A stretch of DNA of 6,503 nucleotides from an uncultured Streptococcus sp. (GCA_934216185.1 CAKQBM010000101.1:1-6503); one strand, 5' to 3'. Counted from the first letter of the stretch, positions 1 through 5,990 are shown. Numbers and translations: made by a program. The notes: a model not told the origin generated them from the sequence alone.

Positions 1-6
1 TTTCAT
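1..6 (-). CDS. possible first two codons of a divergent gene, truncated by the window edge
   Basis: On the minus strand the window ends in ATG AAA, preceded by a modest purine-rich stretch (GAGGCG) and, about 26 nt further upstream, by an extended -10 promoter. This arrangement would suit the start of a gene reading leftwards out of the window. Only two codons are visible, so neither the product nor the reality of the gene can be judged. Confidence 0.25.
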
Positions 7-38
7 AGTACGCCTCGTTTGATAAATCTTGTATTCAC

Positions 39-47
39 AGTATACCA
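39..47 (-). promoter_or_regulatory. extended -10 promoter reading leftwards, divergent from the small RNA
   Basis: The minus strand reads TGG-TATACT, an extended -10 element (TGn followed by a one-mismatch TATAAT). No convincing -35 box lies 16-18 bp upstream, which is tolerated for extended -10 promoters. Transcription would start near position 32 and reach the possible ATG at position 6 after a short leader. The element stands back to back with the CiaR-type promoter at 107-139, so the two transcripts diverge. Confidence 0.4.
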
Positions 48-106
48 CGAATTGGCAAGATTAGTTCATTCACTAAAATTCTCTTCAATGGAAATAAAAA
101 GCGTAT

Positions 107-139
107 TTTAAGCTTTCTTTAAGGTTTGTTCTGTATAAT
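107..139 (+). promoter_or_regulatory. CiaR-type promoter: TTTAAG direct repeat plus -10 box
   Basis: TTTAAG occurs at 107-112 and again at 118-123, separated by exactly five bases. A perfect TATAAT follows at 134-139 after exactly ten bases. This geometry is the known signature of promoters activated by the response regulator CiaR of the streptococcal CiaRH two-component system, where the direct repeat occupies the -35 region. There is no good standard -35 box, as expected for an activator-dependent promoter. Both repeat copies and both spacings match the pattern, so chance is unlikely. Start of transcription is inferred near 145-147. Confidence 0.87.
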
Positions 140-145
140 GAAAAA

Positions 146-207
146 CTGTTAAGTAAGCATACTTATTTTCATAAAGCTGAGAGGGCGACCATGTGGTCGT
201 CTTTTTT
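146..207 (+). ncRNA. cia-dependent small RNA (csRNA) candidate
   Basis: This is a roughly 62-nt transcript running from the CiaR-type promoter to an intrinsic terminator; no open reading frame with a ribosome binding site lies inside it. It folds into a 5' hairpin (TAAGTA at 150-155 with TACTTA at 160-165, loop AGCA), a single-stranded linker, and the terminator hairpin. The linker carries TTTTCAT (166-172), which is complementary to AUGAAAA, a very common start-codon context. The known csRNAs share this layout: two hairpins flanking an unpaired region that pairs with mRNA start sites such as comC. It looks shorter than the best-studied pneumococcal csRNAs, so the 5' end is uncertain by a few bases. 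The csRNA class call is well supported; its targets are unknown. Confidence 0.8.
184..207 (+). terminator. intrinsic terminator of the csRNA
   Basis: GGCGACC (184-190) pairs with GGTCGTC (195-201) around the 4-nt loop ATGT. All seven pairs form, one of them a G-U wobble, and six T residues follow directly (202-207). It is a compact, strong Rho-independent terminator placed where the small RNA would end. Confidence 0.88.
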
Positions 208-313
208 GGGTGGGGGGAGATAGAAATATTAAGAAAATAGGTGAAAATTAATCATACTACATAACTGAACTTATTCTACTTCCGTCAATACCCAAGTCAA
301 GTCTCAAACGCTA
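208..313. other. spacer with no recognised feature
   Basis: Between the csRNA terminator and the thiD promoter I see no open reading frame with a ribosome binding site, no strong promoter, and no hairpin followed by a T tract. The only oddity is a G-rich run just after the terminator (about 208-219), which has too few separated G tracts to form a four-tract quadruplex. Confidence 0.5.
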
Positions 314-342
314 TTAAGTATACCTATAAATTATGCTATAAT
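314..342 (+). promoter_or_regulatory. thiD promoter (extended -10)
   Basis: A perfect TATAAT (337-342) is preceded by TGC, which gives the extended -10 motif TGnTATAAT. At the 17-bp spacing the -35 position holds TTAAGT (314-319), only a partial match to TTGACA. Transcription would start near 349 and leave a leader of about 137 nt before the thiD ATG. The leader contains a hairpin but no TPP aptamer, so thiD is apparently not under the riboswitch that controls the other thiamine genes here. Confidence 0.7.
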
Positions 343-361
343 TAAAAGGAAAGGAATATCG

Positions 362-382
362 TTGAGGATTAGAAAACAGTGA
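362..382 (+). CDS. possible six-codon leader ORF in the thiD leader (weak)
   Basis: TTG at 362 opens a six-codon frame (M-R-I-R-K-Q) ending in TGA at 380-382. AAGGA at 351-355 lies 6 nt upstream as a possible ribosome binding site. The stop codon falls at the foot of the hairpin at 383-417, a layout that could suit translational attenuation. The start codon is a rare one and the frame is very short, so chance is a serious alternative. No run of a single regulatory amino acid is present. Confidence 0.2.
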   Translation: MRIRKQ

Positions 383-417
383 CCTATCGCTATTTGACTA
401 TTTTAGTCAAACATAGG
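383..417 (+). other. stem-loop in the thiD leader RNA
   Basis: TTTGACTA (393-400) pairs perfectly with TAGTCAAA (404-411) around a 3-nt loop. An asymmetric internal loop follows, and then CCTAT (383-387) pairs with ATAGG (413-417). Downstream is a moderately T-rich stretch (423-426) and an AT-only inverted repeat (427-433 with 435-441). It does not match any riboswitch class I know, including TPP. It may be an attenuator, an RNA-stability element or simple structure; the function is open. Confidence 0.45.
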
Positions 418-485
418 AAGTCTTTTATTAAAATTTTTAATTTGTAATCTTTCTTAGCTGTAAAATATATATTGTGAGGTGTAAA

Positions 486-1283
486 ATGACTAGTTTACCC
501 GTTGCTTTAACCATTGCCGGTACCGATCCAAGTGGAGGTGCCGGAATTATGGCTGATTTAAAATCTTTCCAAGCTAGAGATGTTTATGGAATGGCTGTAA
601 TTACTAGCGTAGTTGCTCAAAATACAAGAGGAGTGCAGTTAATTGAGCATGTCTCTAGTGAGATGCTTAAAGCACAATTAGAAAGTGTTTTTTCTGATAT
701 TTTACCTCAAGCCATTAAAACAGGGATGTTGGCTACGGCTGAAATGATGGAAATCATTCAACCATACTTAAAGAAAGGTTATTGCCCGTATGTTCTTGAC
801 CCGGTTATGGTGGCTACAAGTGGAGACCCTTTAATTGATAAAGCTGCTCGAGATTACTTGAGAGATAATTTATTTTCTCTTGCAACTATAATCACTCCTA
901 ATCTTCCTGAAGCGGAAGCAATTGTTGGTTTTTCTATACAAAATCAAGGAGATATCGAAAAGGCTGGTCGTCGTATTTTGAAAGAATATGGCCCTCAATC
1001 AGTCCTCATTAAAGGCGGACATTTTATAGAAGGTGTGGGAGCTAGAGATTTTCTTTTTACCAAGAATGAAAAATTTATGTGGGAAGAAGATAGGATTCAA
1101 ACACGCCATACACATGGAACAGGCTGTACATTTGCTGCAGTAATCACGTCTGAACTTGCTAAAGGAAGAAGCCTTTATCAAGCAGTTGACATAGCAAAAG
1201 CATTTATTACAAAGGCTATTAAAGATGCTCCTCAATTGGGTCATGGTTCAGGACCTGTCAACCATATGGCTTACAAGGGATAA
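486..1283 (+). CDS. thiD: ThiD, hydroxymethylpyrimidine/phosphomethylpyrimidine kinase
   Basis: Cytosolic ribokinase-fold enzyme that phosphorylates HMP to HMP-P and then HMP-PP, the pyrimidine substrate of ThiE. The 265-residue product has the family's usual length and landmarks: the N-terminal glycine-rich LTIAGTDPSGGAGI (8-21), VYGM (33-36), KTGML (78-82), DPVMV (105-109), TPNLPEA (137-143), KGGH (176-179) and the C-terminal phosphate-binding HTHGTGCTF (208-216), with the catalytic-loop cysteine at 214. I chose ATG at 486 because GAGG (476-479) stands 6 nt upstream; an in-frame GTG at 474 overlaps that binding site and would add four residues lacking homology to the family. The gene is monocistronic with its own promoter and converges on the thiE end of the riboswitch operon. 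Some relatives in this family act mainly on pyridoxal, but the thiamine neighbours favour ThiD. Confidence 0.95.
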   Translation: MTSLPVALTIAGTDPSGGAGIMADLKSFQARDVYGMAVITSVVAQNTRGVQLIEHVSSEMLKAQLESVFSDILPQAIKTGMLATAEMMEIIQPYLKKGYCPYVLDPVMVATSGDPLIDKAARDYLRDNLFSLATIITPNLPEAEAIVGFSIQNQGDIEKAGRRILKEYGPQSVLIKGGHFIEGVGARDFLFTKNEKFMWEEDRIQTRHTHGTGCTFAAVITSELAKGRSLYQAVDIAKAFITKAIKDAPQLGHGSGPVNHMAYKG

Positions 1284-1289
1284 GAAAAC

Positions 1290-1382
1290 TCTCTAATTCA
1301 TAATGAACTACCCTCAAAAGTTAGATTTTTAGGCTCTAGCTCTTGGGGGTAGTATAGTCATTATGAATTAGAGAACTTTTTT
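1290..1382 (+). terminator. very long hairpin terminator between convergent thiD and thiE, probably bidirectional
   Basis: A perfect 17-bp outer stem (1290-1306 with 1358-1374) is followed, after a 4-nt bulge (1354-1357), by a 19-position inner stem (1307-1325 with 1335-1353) and a 9-nt loop. The inner stem has one mismatch and two G-U wobbles when read as plus-strand RNA, slightly better than as minus-strand RNA. Six T residues follow at 1377-1382, which makes it a strong thiD terminator. On the minus strand it begins 15 nt after the thiE stop and ends in a shorter TTTTCTT tail, so it can probably also end the thiE transcript. It is much longer than a typical terminator. Confidence 0.88.
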
Positions 1383-1389
1383 ATTATTG

Positions 1390-2022
1390 TTAATTAATTG
1401 TTTTTTCAAGTTCAATTAAAAATTTTTTCGCTTTTTCATTAATATTTTTTGCCTGCATTAAGTCACGTACAACTGCGATACCGGCAATACCTGTATCTTT
1501 CAGTTGATTTATTTTGTCTGGGGTAAGCCCTCCTATAGCTACAACAGGGATAGATACCGATTGGCAAATTTTTTTCAAAGTCTTTATAGAAGTGATAGGT
1601 GCATTCTTTTTAGTTGTAGTCGGGAAAATTGCTCCTGTGCCTAAGTAATCTGCACCACCTTTCTCTGCTTCAAGTGCTCTTTGAACAGTTTTGGCAGTAA
1701 CTCCTAAAATTTTGTTAGGACCTAGTAAGGTTCTTGCTACAGCAACAGGAAGTTCATCATCTCCAATATGTAATCCTTCAGCATTAACTGCTAGACAAAT
1801 GTCTAGTCTATCATCAATAATCAATGGGATATGATAAAAATCCGTAATTTTCTTAACTTTTTTAGCAAGTTGATAGTAATGGTTTGTTGTTAAAGCTTTT
1901 TCTCTAAGTTGTATCATTGTTACCCCAGATTGGCAAGCTAGTTCAACTTTTTTAAGGAAAGTATCTAATGAGTCATCATATCTATTAGTTACTAAATAGA
2001 GCCTAAGTGATTCTATAGTCAT
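1390..2022 (-). CDS. thiE: ThiE, thiamine-phosphate synthase
   Basis: Cytosolic TIM-barrel enzyme that joins HMP-PP and hydroxyethylthiazole phosphate into thiamine monophosphate with release of pyrophosphate. The 210-residue product shows the family landmarks in order: YLVTNR (9-14), QLREK (38-42), IIDDRLDI (68-75), [10 protein letters not shown] (83-92), GVTA (107-110), [16 protein letters not shown] (123-138) and VVAIGGL (160-166). Near the end it reads AVVRD (183-187), where many ThiE proteins have AVVSA. I start at ATG 2022 because AAAGGAG lies 6 nt upstream; the longer frame from 2061 adds 13 residues that belong to the thiM overlap. The gene overlaps the end of thiM by 20 nt, so translation is probably coupled. 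It is the last gene of the riboswitch operon. Confidence 0.95.
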   Translation of the reverse strand: MTIESLRLYLVTNRYDDSLDTFLKKVELACQSGVTMIQLREKALTTNHYYQLAKKVKKITDFYHIPLIIDDRLDICLAVNAEGLHIGDDELPVAVARTLLGPNKILGVTAKTVQRALEAEKGGADYLGTGAIFPTTTKKNAPITSIKTLKKICQSVSIPVVAIGGLTPDKINQLKDTGIAGIAVVRDLMQAKNINEKAKKFLIELEKTIN

Positions 2023-2815
2023 TGATTTCTCCTTTGATGGTTGAGAGCCAATTTTTGTCAAGTTTAAGTAGAGACAACTGATTAGTTGTTTGAAAATAAA
2101 AGTCTTCGAGGCCTATTGATTTCTCGATTGCTTTTTCCGCACTAATATTCAAGTATGAGATTGCTAAAGTTGCCGCTTCAAATGCTTTCAGATTCTGACT
2201 TAAAAATACTGCCGTAAATGCTCCAACTAAATCTCCTGTTCCGGTTATCCAATCTAAACTTGGACAACCATTATTTAATATGGCAACCTTTTCTGAAGAT
2301 ATAACGAGATCAGAGGGGCCTGTTACTAATAAGCAAGTATTAGGGTATTGTTGGCACCAGTTTTTTAGAATGGGAATCAAATCTTTAATGGTTTGGTCTT
2401 TGTGATTTGCATCCACTCCAATGCCATGGTGCTTTAAGTCCATCAAACTTCGTATTTCAGACATGTTTCCTTTGACAACACAAGGGGAGATTTTTAAGAT
2501 ATCCTTAACCAAGGATTTACGAATTGAAGATGTTGTTACTCCAACAGCATCCACAATTATAGGGATGGGTAGGTGATTAGCAAAAGTAGTGGCTTTGCGT
2601 ATAGCTAATTCCTTCTCAGATGACAGATGACCTAAGTTAATTAGCAGAGCGCTACTTTGTTTAGTAAATTCAAGTACTTCTCTTGGATCATCGGCCATTA
2701 CAGGCTTACATCCCAGAGCTAGAATAGCATTTGCTAGCATTTTGCATGAGATTTCGTTGGTTATACAATGAATTAACCGACTATCTAATGGAAAGGGGTT
2801 TTTTAGATTTATCAT
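2003..2815 (-). CDS. thiM: ThiM, hydroxyethylthiazole kinase
   Basis: Cytosolic ribokinase-like kinase that phosphorylates salvaged 4-methyl-5-(2-hydroxyethyl)thiazole to the substrate used by ThiE. The 270-residue product has HCITN (16-20), the conserved VMADDPREV stretch (39-47), LLINLG (57-62), VDAVGVTTS (88-96), VVKGNMSEI (113-121), [10 protein letters not shown] (162-171) and the anion-hole motif TGTGDLVGA (191-199). Asp195 stands where well-studied ThiM enzymes such as that of Bacillus subtilis carry a cysteine, and VDAVG replaces the usual DPVG; both are discussed as a finding. ATG 2815 overlaps the thiW stop by 4 nt (ATGA), with a GAAGGGA binding site just upstream. The gene's end contains the thiE ribosome binding site. 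Confidence 0.95.
   Translation of the reverse strand: MINLKNPFPLDSRLIHCITNEISCKMLANAILALGCKPVMADDPREVLEFTKQSSALLINLGHLSSEKELAIRKATTFANHLPIPIIVDAVGVTTSSIRKSLVKDILKISPCVVKGNMSEIRSLMDLKHHGIGVDANHKDQTIKDLIPILKNWCQQYPNTCLLVTGPSDLVISSEKVAILNNGCPSLDWITGTGDLVGAFTAVFLSQNLKAFEAATLAISYLNISAEKAIEKSIGLEDFYFQTTNQLSLLKLDKNWLSTIKGEINDYRIT
2029..2035 (-). promoter_or_regulatory. thiE ribosome binding site inside the thiM coding region
   Basis: AAAGGAG on the minus strand ends 6 nt before the ATG at 2022. It decides the thiE start against the upstream in-frame ATG at 2061, which has no comparable site. Because it lies inside thiM, ribosomes finishing thiM pass over it, which favours coupled translation. Confidence 0.85.
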
Positions 2816-3336
2816 TGATCTATCCCTTCTTTCGAAAAGTAACTCTGCACAGTTTTAAAGAGTGATTGATGTTGTAACAACCGATAGGCAAGATATGCTA
2901 TGGCTGTACCAATTAATGTGGCTCCTAAAAATCGAGGTGTGTAAATAAACCAATTAAGTTTAGCGGCAGAACCTGTGAATGCCACCATGACAGGATAAGA
3001 GATAATTGATCCTACGACACCGGTTCCTAAGATTTCTCCCAAAGAAGCAAAATAAAATTTTCGTCCATATTTATAAAACAAACCTGATAAAAAAGCTCCG
3101 AAACTAGCTCCTGTTAAAGCTAAAGGAGGAATTCCTTGAGTAAACATACGTATAAATGCTGTTGTAGTTGCCATAATTAAACTATAGATTGGTCCCATTA
3201 AAAGACCTGCTAGAATATTGACTACACTTGACATAGGAGCCATACCTTCAATTCTTGCAATAGGAGTTACAACGACATCTAATGCAATCATCATTGAGAG
3301 TATTGTTAACTTATGTATCTGTTGCTGTTTTTTCAT
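2812..3336 (-). CDS. thiW: ThiW, predicted thiazole-specific ECF transporter S component
   Basis: Small integral membrane protein of 174 residues, the substrate-binding (S) subunit of an energy-coupling-factor transporter, predicted for the thiazole precursor of thiamine. About six hydrophobic segments are visible (roughly 8-27, 36-50, 52-66, 70-89, 97-120 and 133-154). They are joined by short loops and rich in small residues, for example [15 protein letters not shown] (73-87). Basic residues at the N-terminus (KK, HK) fit a cytoplasmic start. Start ATG 3336 has AAAGGAG 6 nt upstream. It directly precedes thiM, whose kinase would trap the imported thiazole. S components of this type usually borrow a shared EcfA-EcfT module; here the YkoD/YkoC module is encoded just upstream, so the partner is uncertain. 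Specificity is inferred from family and neighbours. Confidence 0.87.
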   Translation of the reverse strand: MKKQQQIHKLTILSMMIALDVVVTPIARIEGMAPMSSVVNILAGLLMGPIYSLIMATTTAFIRMFTQGIPPLALTGASFGAFLSGLFYKYGRKFYFASLGEILGTGVVGSIISYPVMVAFTGSAAKLNWFIYTPRFLGATLIGTAIAYLAYRLLQHQSLFKTVQSYFSKEGIDQ

Positions 3337-3394
3337 TTTTTACTCCTTTTAAAATATCTTTTTAAATAGTTGTATAAGTTTTATAAAAGAGTTT

Positions 3395-4045
3395 TTAAAT
3401 CAATAAGCTTGTTTGAAGGATAGAGAAGTAAACTAAGTAGATGATTTTTGTTTTTTTAGGAATATAGAAAGTTCGATACTTATTCACTATTTGGGCATTT
3501 TCATCAAAACCATGAGCATGAAGTGCTATGATGTAGAGTTCTTTCCATCTAAATATAGTCATTAGTACTTTACTATAAATTAACGGAGACCATAGATTTA
3601 GTTTTTGACCACGTAACAAACATGCCTCTTTCAAAGACAGTATTTCATGTCGTACAAGTGTGAAAGAATTAAAAGCTATAATTAGAGCGTAGGCCCAAGA
3701 CCGTGACAGTCCTTTTTGTGCCAAATATAAGAAAAACTCTTTCAAGGAGATAATTGATACAAATAAAATACCAATACAAACAGTCACAAATGCTCTGGTT
3801 CCAAGCATTAAAGCCTGTGATGAATCTCCGTATAAATAAACTGCCCAATAATTAGCAAATGCAGGTGGTACGGAAAGGAGCAACATCCAGAACATGCGTC
3901 TAAAACGTTTATAAAAAGTTAAATAAACGAGACAGAAAATAATAACAGAAAGATTGAGAGAAATAGAAGGTATATACGATGTCTCGATAGATAGGGTTAG
4001 AAGAAAAAGACAGATAATTGGTGTATTTGTAGTTACTTTTAGCAT
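3395..4045 (-). CDS. ykoC: YkoC, EcfT-type transmembrane subunit of the YkoEDC thiamine/HMP transporter
   Basis: Membrane scaffold protein of 216 residues linking the YkoE substrate-binding subunit to the YkoD ATPase. Hydrophobic segments cover roughly 8-26, 31-45, 51-70, 83-102 and 201-216. Between them lies a cytosolic helical region (about 131-182) with the two EcfT coupling motifs: KEACLLRG (139-146), a normal xRG, and LHAHGFD (175-181), where AHG replaces the usual ARG. I chose ATG 4045, one base after the ykoD stop and with AAAGAGAG 7 nt upstream. An in-frame GTG at 4072 lies inside ykoD and lacks a binding site. The 58-nt gap to thiW that follows is the longest in the operon. EcfT proteins are poorly conserved, so the symbol depends partly on its neighbours. 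Confidence 0.88.
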   Translation of the reverse strand: MLKVTTNTPIICLFLLTLSIETSYIPSISLNLSVIIFCLVYLTFYKRFRRMFWMLLLSVPPAFANYWAVYLYGDSSQALMLGTRAFVTVCIGILFVSIISLKEFFLYLAQKGLSRSWAYALIIAFNSFTLVRHEILSLKEACLLRGQKLNLWSPLIYSKVLMTIFRWKELYIIALHAHGFDENAQIVNKYRTFYIPKKTKIIYLVYFSILQTSLLI

Positions 4046-4046
4046 C

Positions 4047-5429
4047 TTAATTCTCTCTTTCAGTAAAACCACGACTATGAGAAACTATTGAACTTGAAAT
4101 GGTGAATTCTTTTATATGTTTTAGGCCTGACGCATTCATCTCAATCCAATAATCGACCACAGGAATTAAGGGAGCTAAGCGGTGGGAGATTATTAAAAAA
4201 CTACGCCCTTTTTTTCTATCTTCTGCCATCCATTTGCAAAAATAATCGCAAGCTTTATTATCTAGTCCTACAAAAGGTTCATCTAATAGTATTACTGAAG
4301 CTTTTGTTGTCAACATGACTAATAATTGGATAATTTTTTGTTGCCCCCCGCTTAGTTGATAGGGACTACTATCTAGTACTGTTTCTAAGTTAAAAAATGT
4401 TAGAGCATCTATGATTCGCTGATTTTCGTCAGAGGAAGAATCTAGTTTTAACTCTTCTCTGACACTTGGTTTTATGAATTGTTTTTCTGATTCTTGTACG
4501 ACTCCAGTTATGAACTGATAGAGTTTGGCATGCTTTTTTAAAGGAGAATGATTCCAAAGAATTTTCCCTCTGTATTTTTGAAATTGTAAAATTGAGCGAA
4601 ACAAGGTAGATTTTCCAATACCATTTTCTCCAGTAATACAAGATATTCCTTCGAAAAACATAAAATGTGGAATAGAAAATAATGTTTTATTTTTGAGAGA
4701 GCAGGTTACTTTTTGTATCTCAAATAGTATAGGGGTAGCATTTTGTTCTATTGAACGTGCTTTTATAGGGATTGAAGGAGGAATTTTACATAATAGTTCA
4801 ATTTTTCCCTTATTCAATCTAATGACGTCATCAATAAGGGGTTCATAATCGGATAAATCGTGATCGCAAAGTATTATTGTCTTCCCATTTTGAACCAACT
4901 CTTTTAAGATGCTTAATAGTTCAATTCGGCTTTTTCTATCAACTGAAGCAAAAGGTTCGTCTAAAAGAAATACTTGGGGATTTATTGCTAATAAAATTGA
5001 AAAAGCTGCTTTTTGTTTTTCTCCACCAGATAGGTGATGAATAGGACGATGTAGGATGTCTTTTACCTTACATTGTTGGGATACTTTGTCAATCCTAGAT
5101 TCCATCTTTTGAACTGGGTAGCCTACATTTTCTAATGTAAATACCAATTCTTCAAATAAATTTCCCATTGTGAATTGATGAGTGGAATTTTGAAAAAGTA
5201 GACCAATGAGCTGAACACGTTCCATAATAGTAAGATGACTAACTTCAGTATCATTGACAAACACCTCTCCGCTATACTTGGATGTAATGAGATGAGTAAT
5301 GATACGAAATAAAGTTGACTTTCCAACTCCACTATTTCCGATAAGAAGTGTTAAAGATTTTGATTGAAACGAGTGATTAATAGAATTTAAGAAAGGTGAA
5401 TAGCAGAGGTTCTTTAAGATAAGGGCCAT
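4047..5429 (-). CDS. ykoD: YkoD, duplicated ECF transporter ATPase
   Basis: Cytoplasmic energising subunit of the YkoEDC transporter, with two ABC ATPase domains in one 460-residue chain. Domain 1 has Walker A GNSGVGKST (31-39), Q-loop Gln80, signature LSGGE (133-137), Walker B FLLDEP (154-159) and H-loop His190. Domain 2 (from about 235) has Walker A GENGIGKST (267-275), Q-loop Gln312, signature LSGGQ (359-363), Walker B ILLDEP (380-385) and His416. Every catalytic element is intact in both halves, so both should bind and hydrolyse ATP. The roughly 25-residue linker (about 212-234) is not similar to either domain. The ATG follows the ykoE TAA with no gap, and its GGAGGTGA binding site (5437-5444) lies in the end of ykoE, so translation is coupled. 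This fused form marks a dedicated (group I) ECF system. Confidence 0.95.
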   Translation of the reverse strand: MALILKNLCYSPFLNSINHSFQSKSLTLLIGNSGVGKSTLFRIITHLITSKYSGEVFVNDTEVSHLTIMERVQLIGLLFQNSTHQFTMGNLFEELVFTLENVGYPVQKMESRIDKVSQQCKVKDILHRPIHHLSGGEKQKAAFSILLAINPQVFLLDEPFASVDRKSRIELLSILKELVQNGKTIILCDHDLSDYEPLIDDVIRLNKGKIELLCKIPPSIPIKARSIEQNATPILFEIQKVTCSLKNKTLFSIPHFMFFEGISCITGENGIGKSTLFRSILQFQKYRGKILWNHSPLKKHAKLYQFITGVVQESEKQFIKPSVREELKLDSSSDENQRIIDALTFFNLETVLDSSPYQLSGGQQKIIQLLVMLTTKASVILLDEPFVGLDNKACDYFCKWMAEDRKKGRSFLIISHRLAPLIPVVDYWIEMNASGLKHIKEFTISSSIVSHSRGFTEREN

Positions 5430-5990
5430 TTATCGCTCACCTCCAGATTTGAATTGATGGTATAGCTTAATTATTGCTCGAACCAAAATTGTACAAAAGA
5501 AATAGACAGAAGCTAAGCGCACAAAGAATAAAGCAATTACAAATGGAAAAGTGAATGCATAGTAACCTAATTTGAAATATTCAAAAGTAAAACTAAAAAT
5601 AGTTATTCCAAGACTGTTAGCCGAGAGAGAGAGCCAACTTTCATAACGATTTTTTGTCACTAAGAAACCAAATTCACTCCCTAGACCTTGTACCAAACCT
5701 GATAAAATAGCTCCAAGGCCAAACTGACTACCATACAAGACTTCAGCTAGAGCAGCAACGGTTTCTCCGATCGTTGCACTTCCAATTCGTGGAATAAAAA
5801 TGGCAGAAATTGGAGCAGCCATGCACCAAAGACCGAATAATATCTCGTTGGCAAAAGCTTGTAAGCCCAAAGGTGTTAAAATGATAGTGAGGATATCAAA
5901 TAGATATCCTGATACGATAAAAATGCCACCAAAAAATATTGATAAGAAGACAAGTAAGATAACATCTTTTAAAAGCCACTTTTTAAACAT
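5430..5990 (-). CDS. ykoE: YkoE, S component of the thiamine/HMP ECF transporter
   Basis: Membrane substrate-binding subunit of 186 residues; the family is predicted and in part shown to bind thiamine or its pyrimidine precursor. Family landmarks are GLWCMAAP (53-60), the IPRIGSATIGE stretch with Glu76 (66-76), LAEVLYGSQFG (81-91) and GLVQGLGSEFGF (98-109), plus several hydrophobic spans (about 9-30, 33-48, 51-66, 91-107, 124-138 and 145-170). The acidic residues in these loops are candidates for contacts with the cationic ligand. ATG 5990 has AAAGGAG 6 nt upstream. It is the first gene after the TPP riboswitch and its terminator, and it abuts ykoD. Whether the natural cargo is thiamine, HMP or both cannot be read from the sequence. 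Confidence 0.92.
   Translation of the reverse strand: MFKKWLLKDVILLVFLSIFFGGIFIVSGYLFDILTIILTPLGLQAFANEILFGLWCMAAPISAIFIPRIGSATIGETVAALAEVLYGSQFGLGAILSGLVQGLGSEFGFLVTKNRYESWLSLSANSLGITIFSFTFEYFKLGYYAFTFPFVIALFFVRLASVYFFCTILVRAIIKLYHQFKSGGER

Noticed and set aside
175..190. CTGAGA followed by ACC in the csRNA region, resembling part of a TPP riboswitch
   Set aside because: The other conserved blocks (GGGGTGC, TGAACCTGAT, GCTGGCGAAGGGAAA) are absent, and the bases belong to the csRNA linker and terminator.
208..219. G-rich run after the csRNA terminator as a G-quadruplex
   Set aside because: It has only two separable G tracts of three or more, not the four needed for a standard intramolecular quadruplex.
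999..1244. 81-codon frame on the minus strand inside thiD
   Set aside because: It is antisense to well-conserved thiD motifs, cysteine-rich in a random-looking way and has no family resemblance.
2023..2061. Upstream ATG giving ThiE 13 extra residues
   Set aside because: No ribosome binding site precedes it, the extra residues lie in the thiM overlap, and ATG 2022 has a near-ideal site and gives the normal family length.
4429..4641. 70-codon minus-strand frame inside ykoD
   Set aside because: It overlaps the conserved second ATPase domain in another frame and has no ribosome binding site or recognisable domain.
5132..5332. 66-codon minus-strand frame inside ykoD
   Set aside because: It is a shifted-frame shadow of the first ATPase domain; its hydrophobic look comes from the AT-rich sequence.
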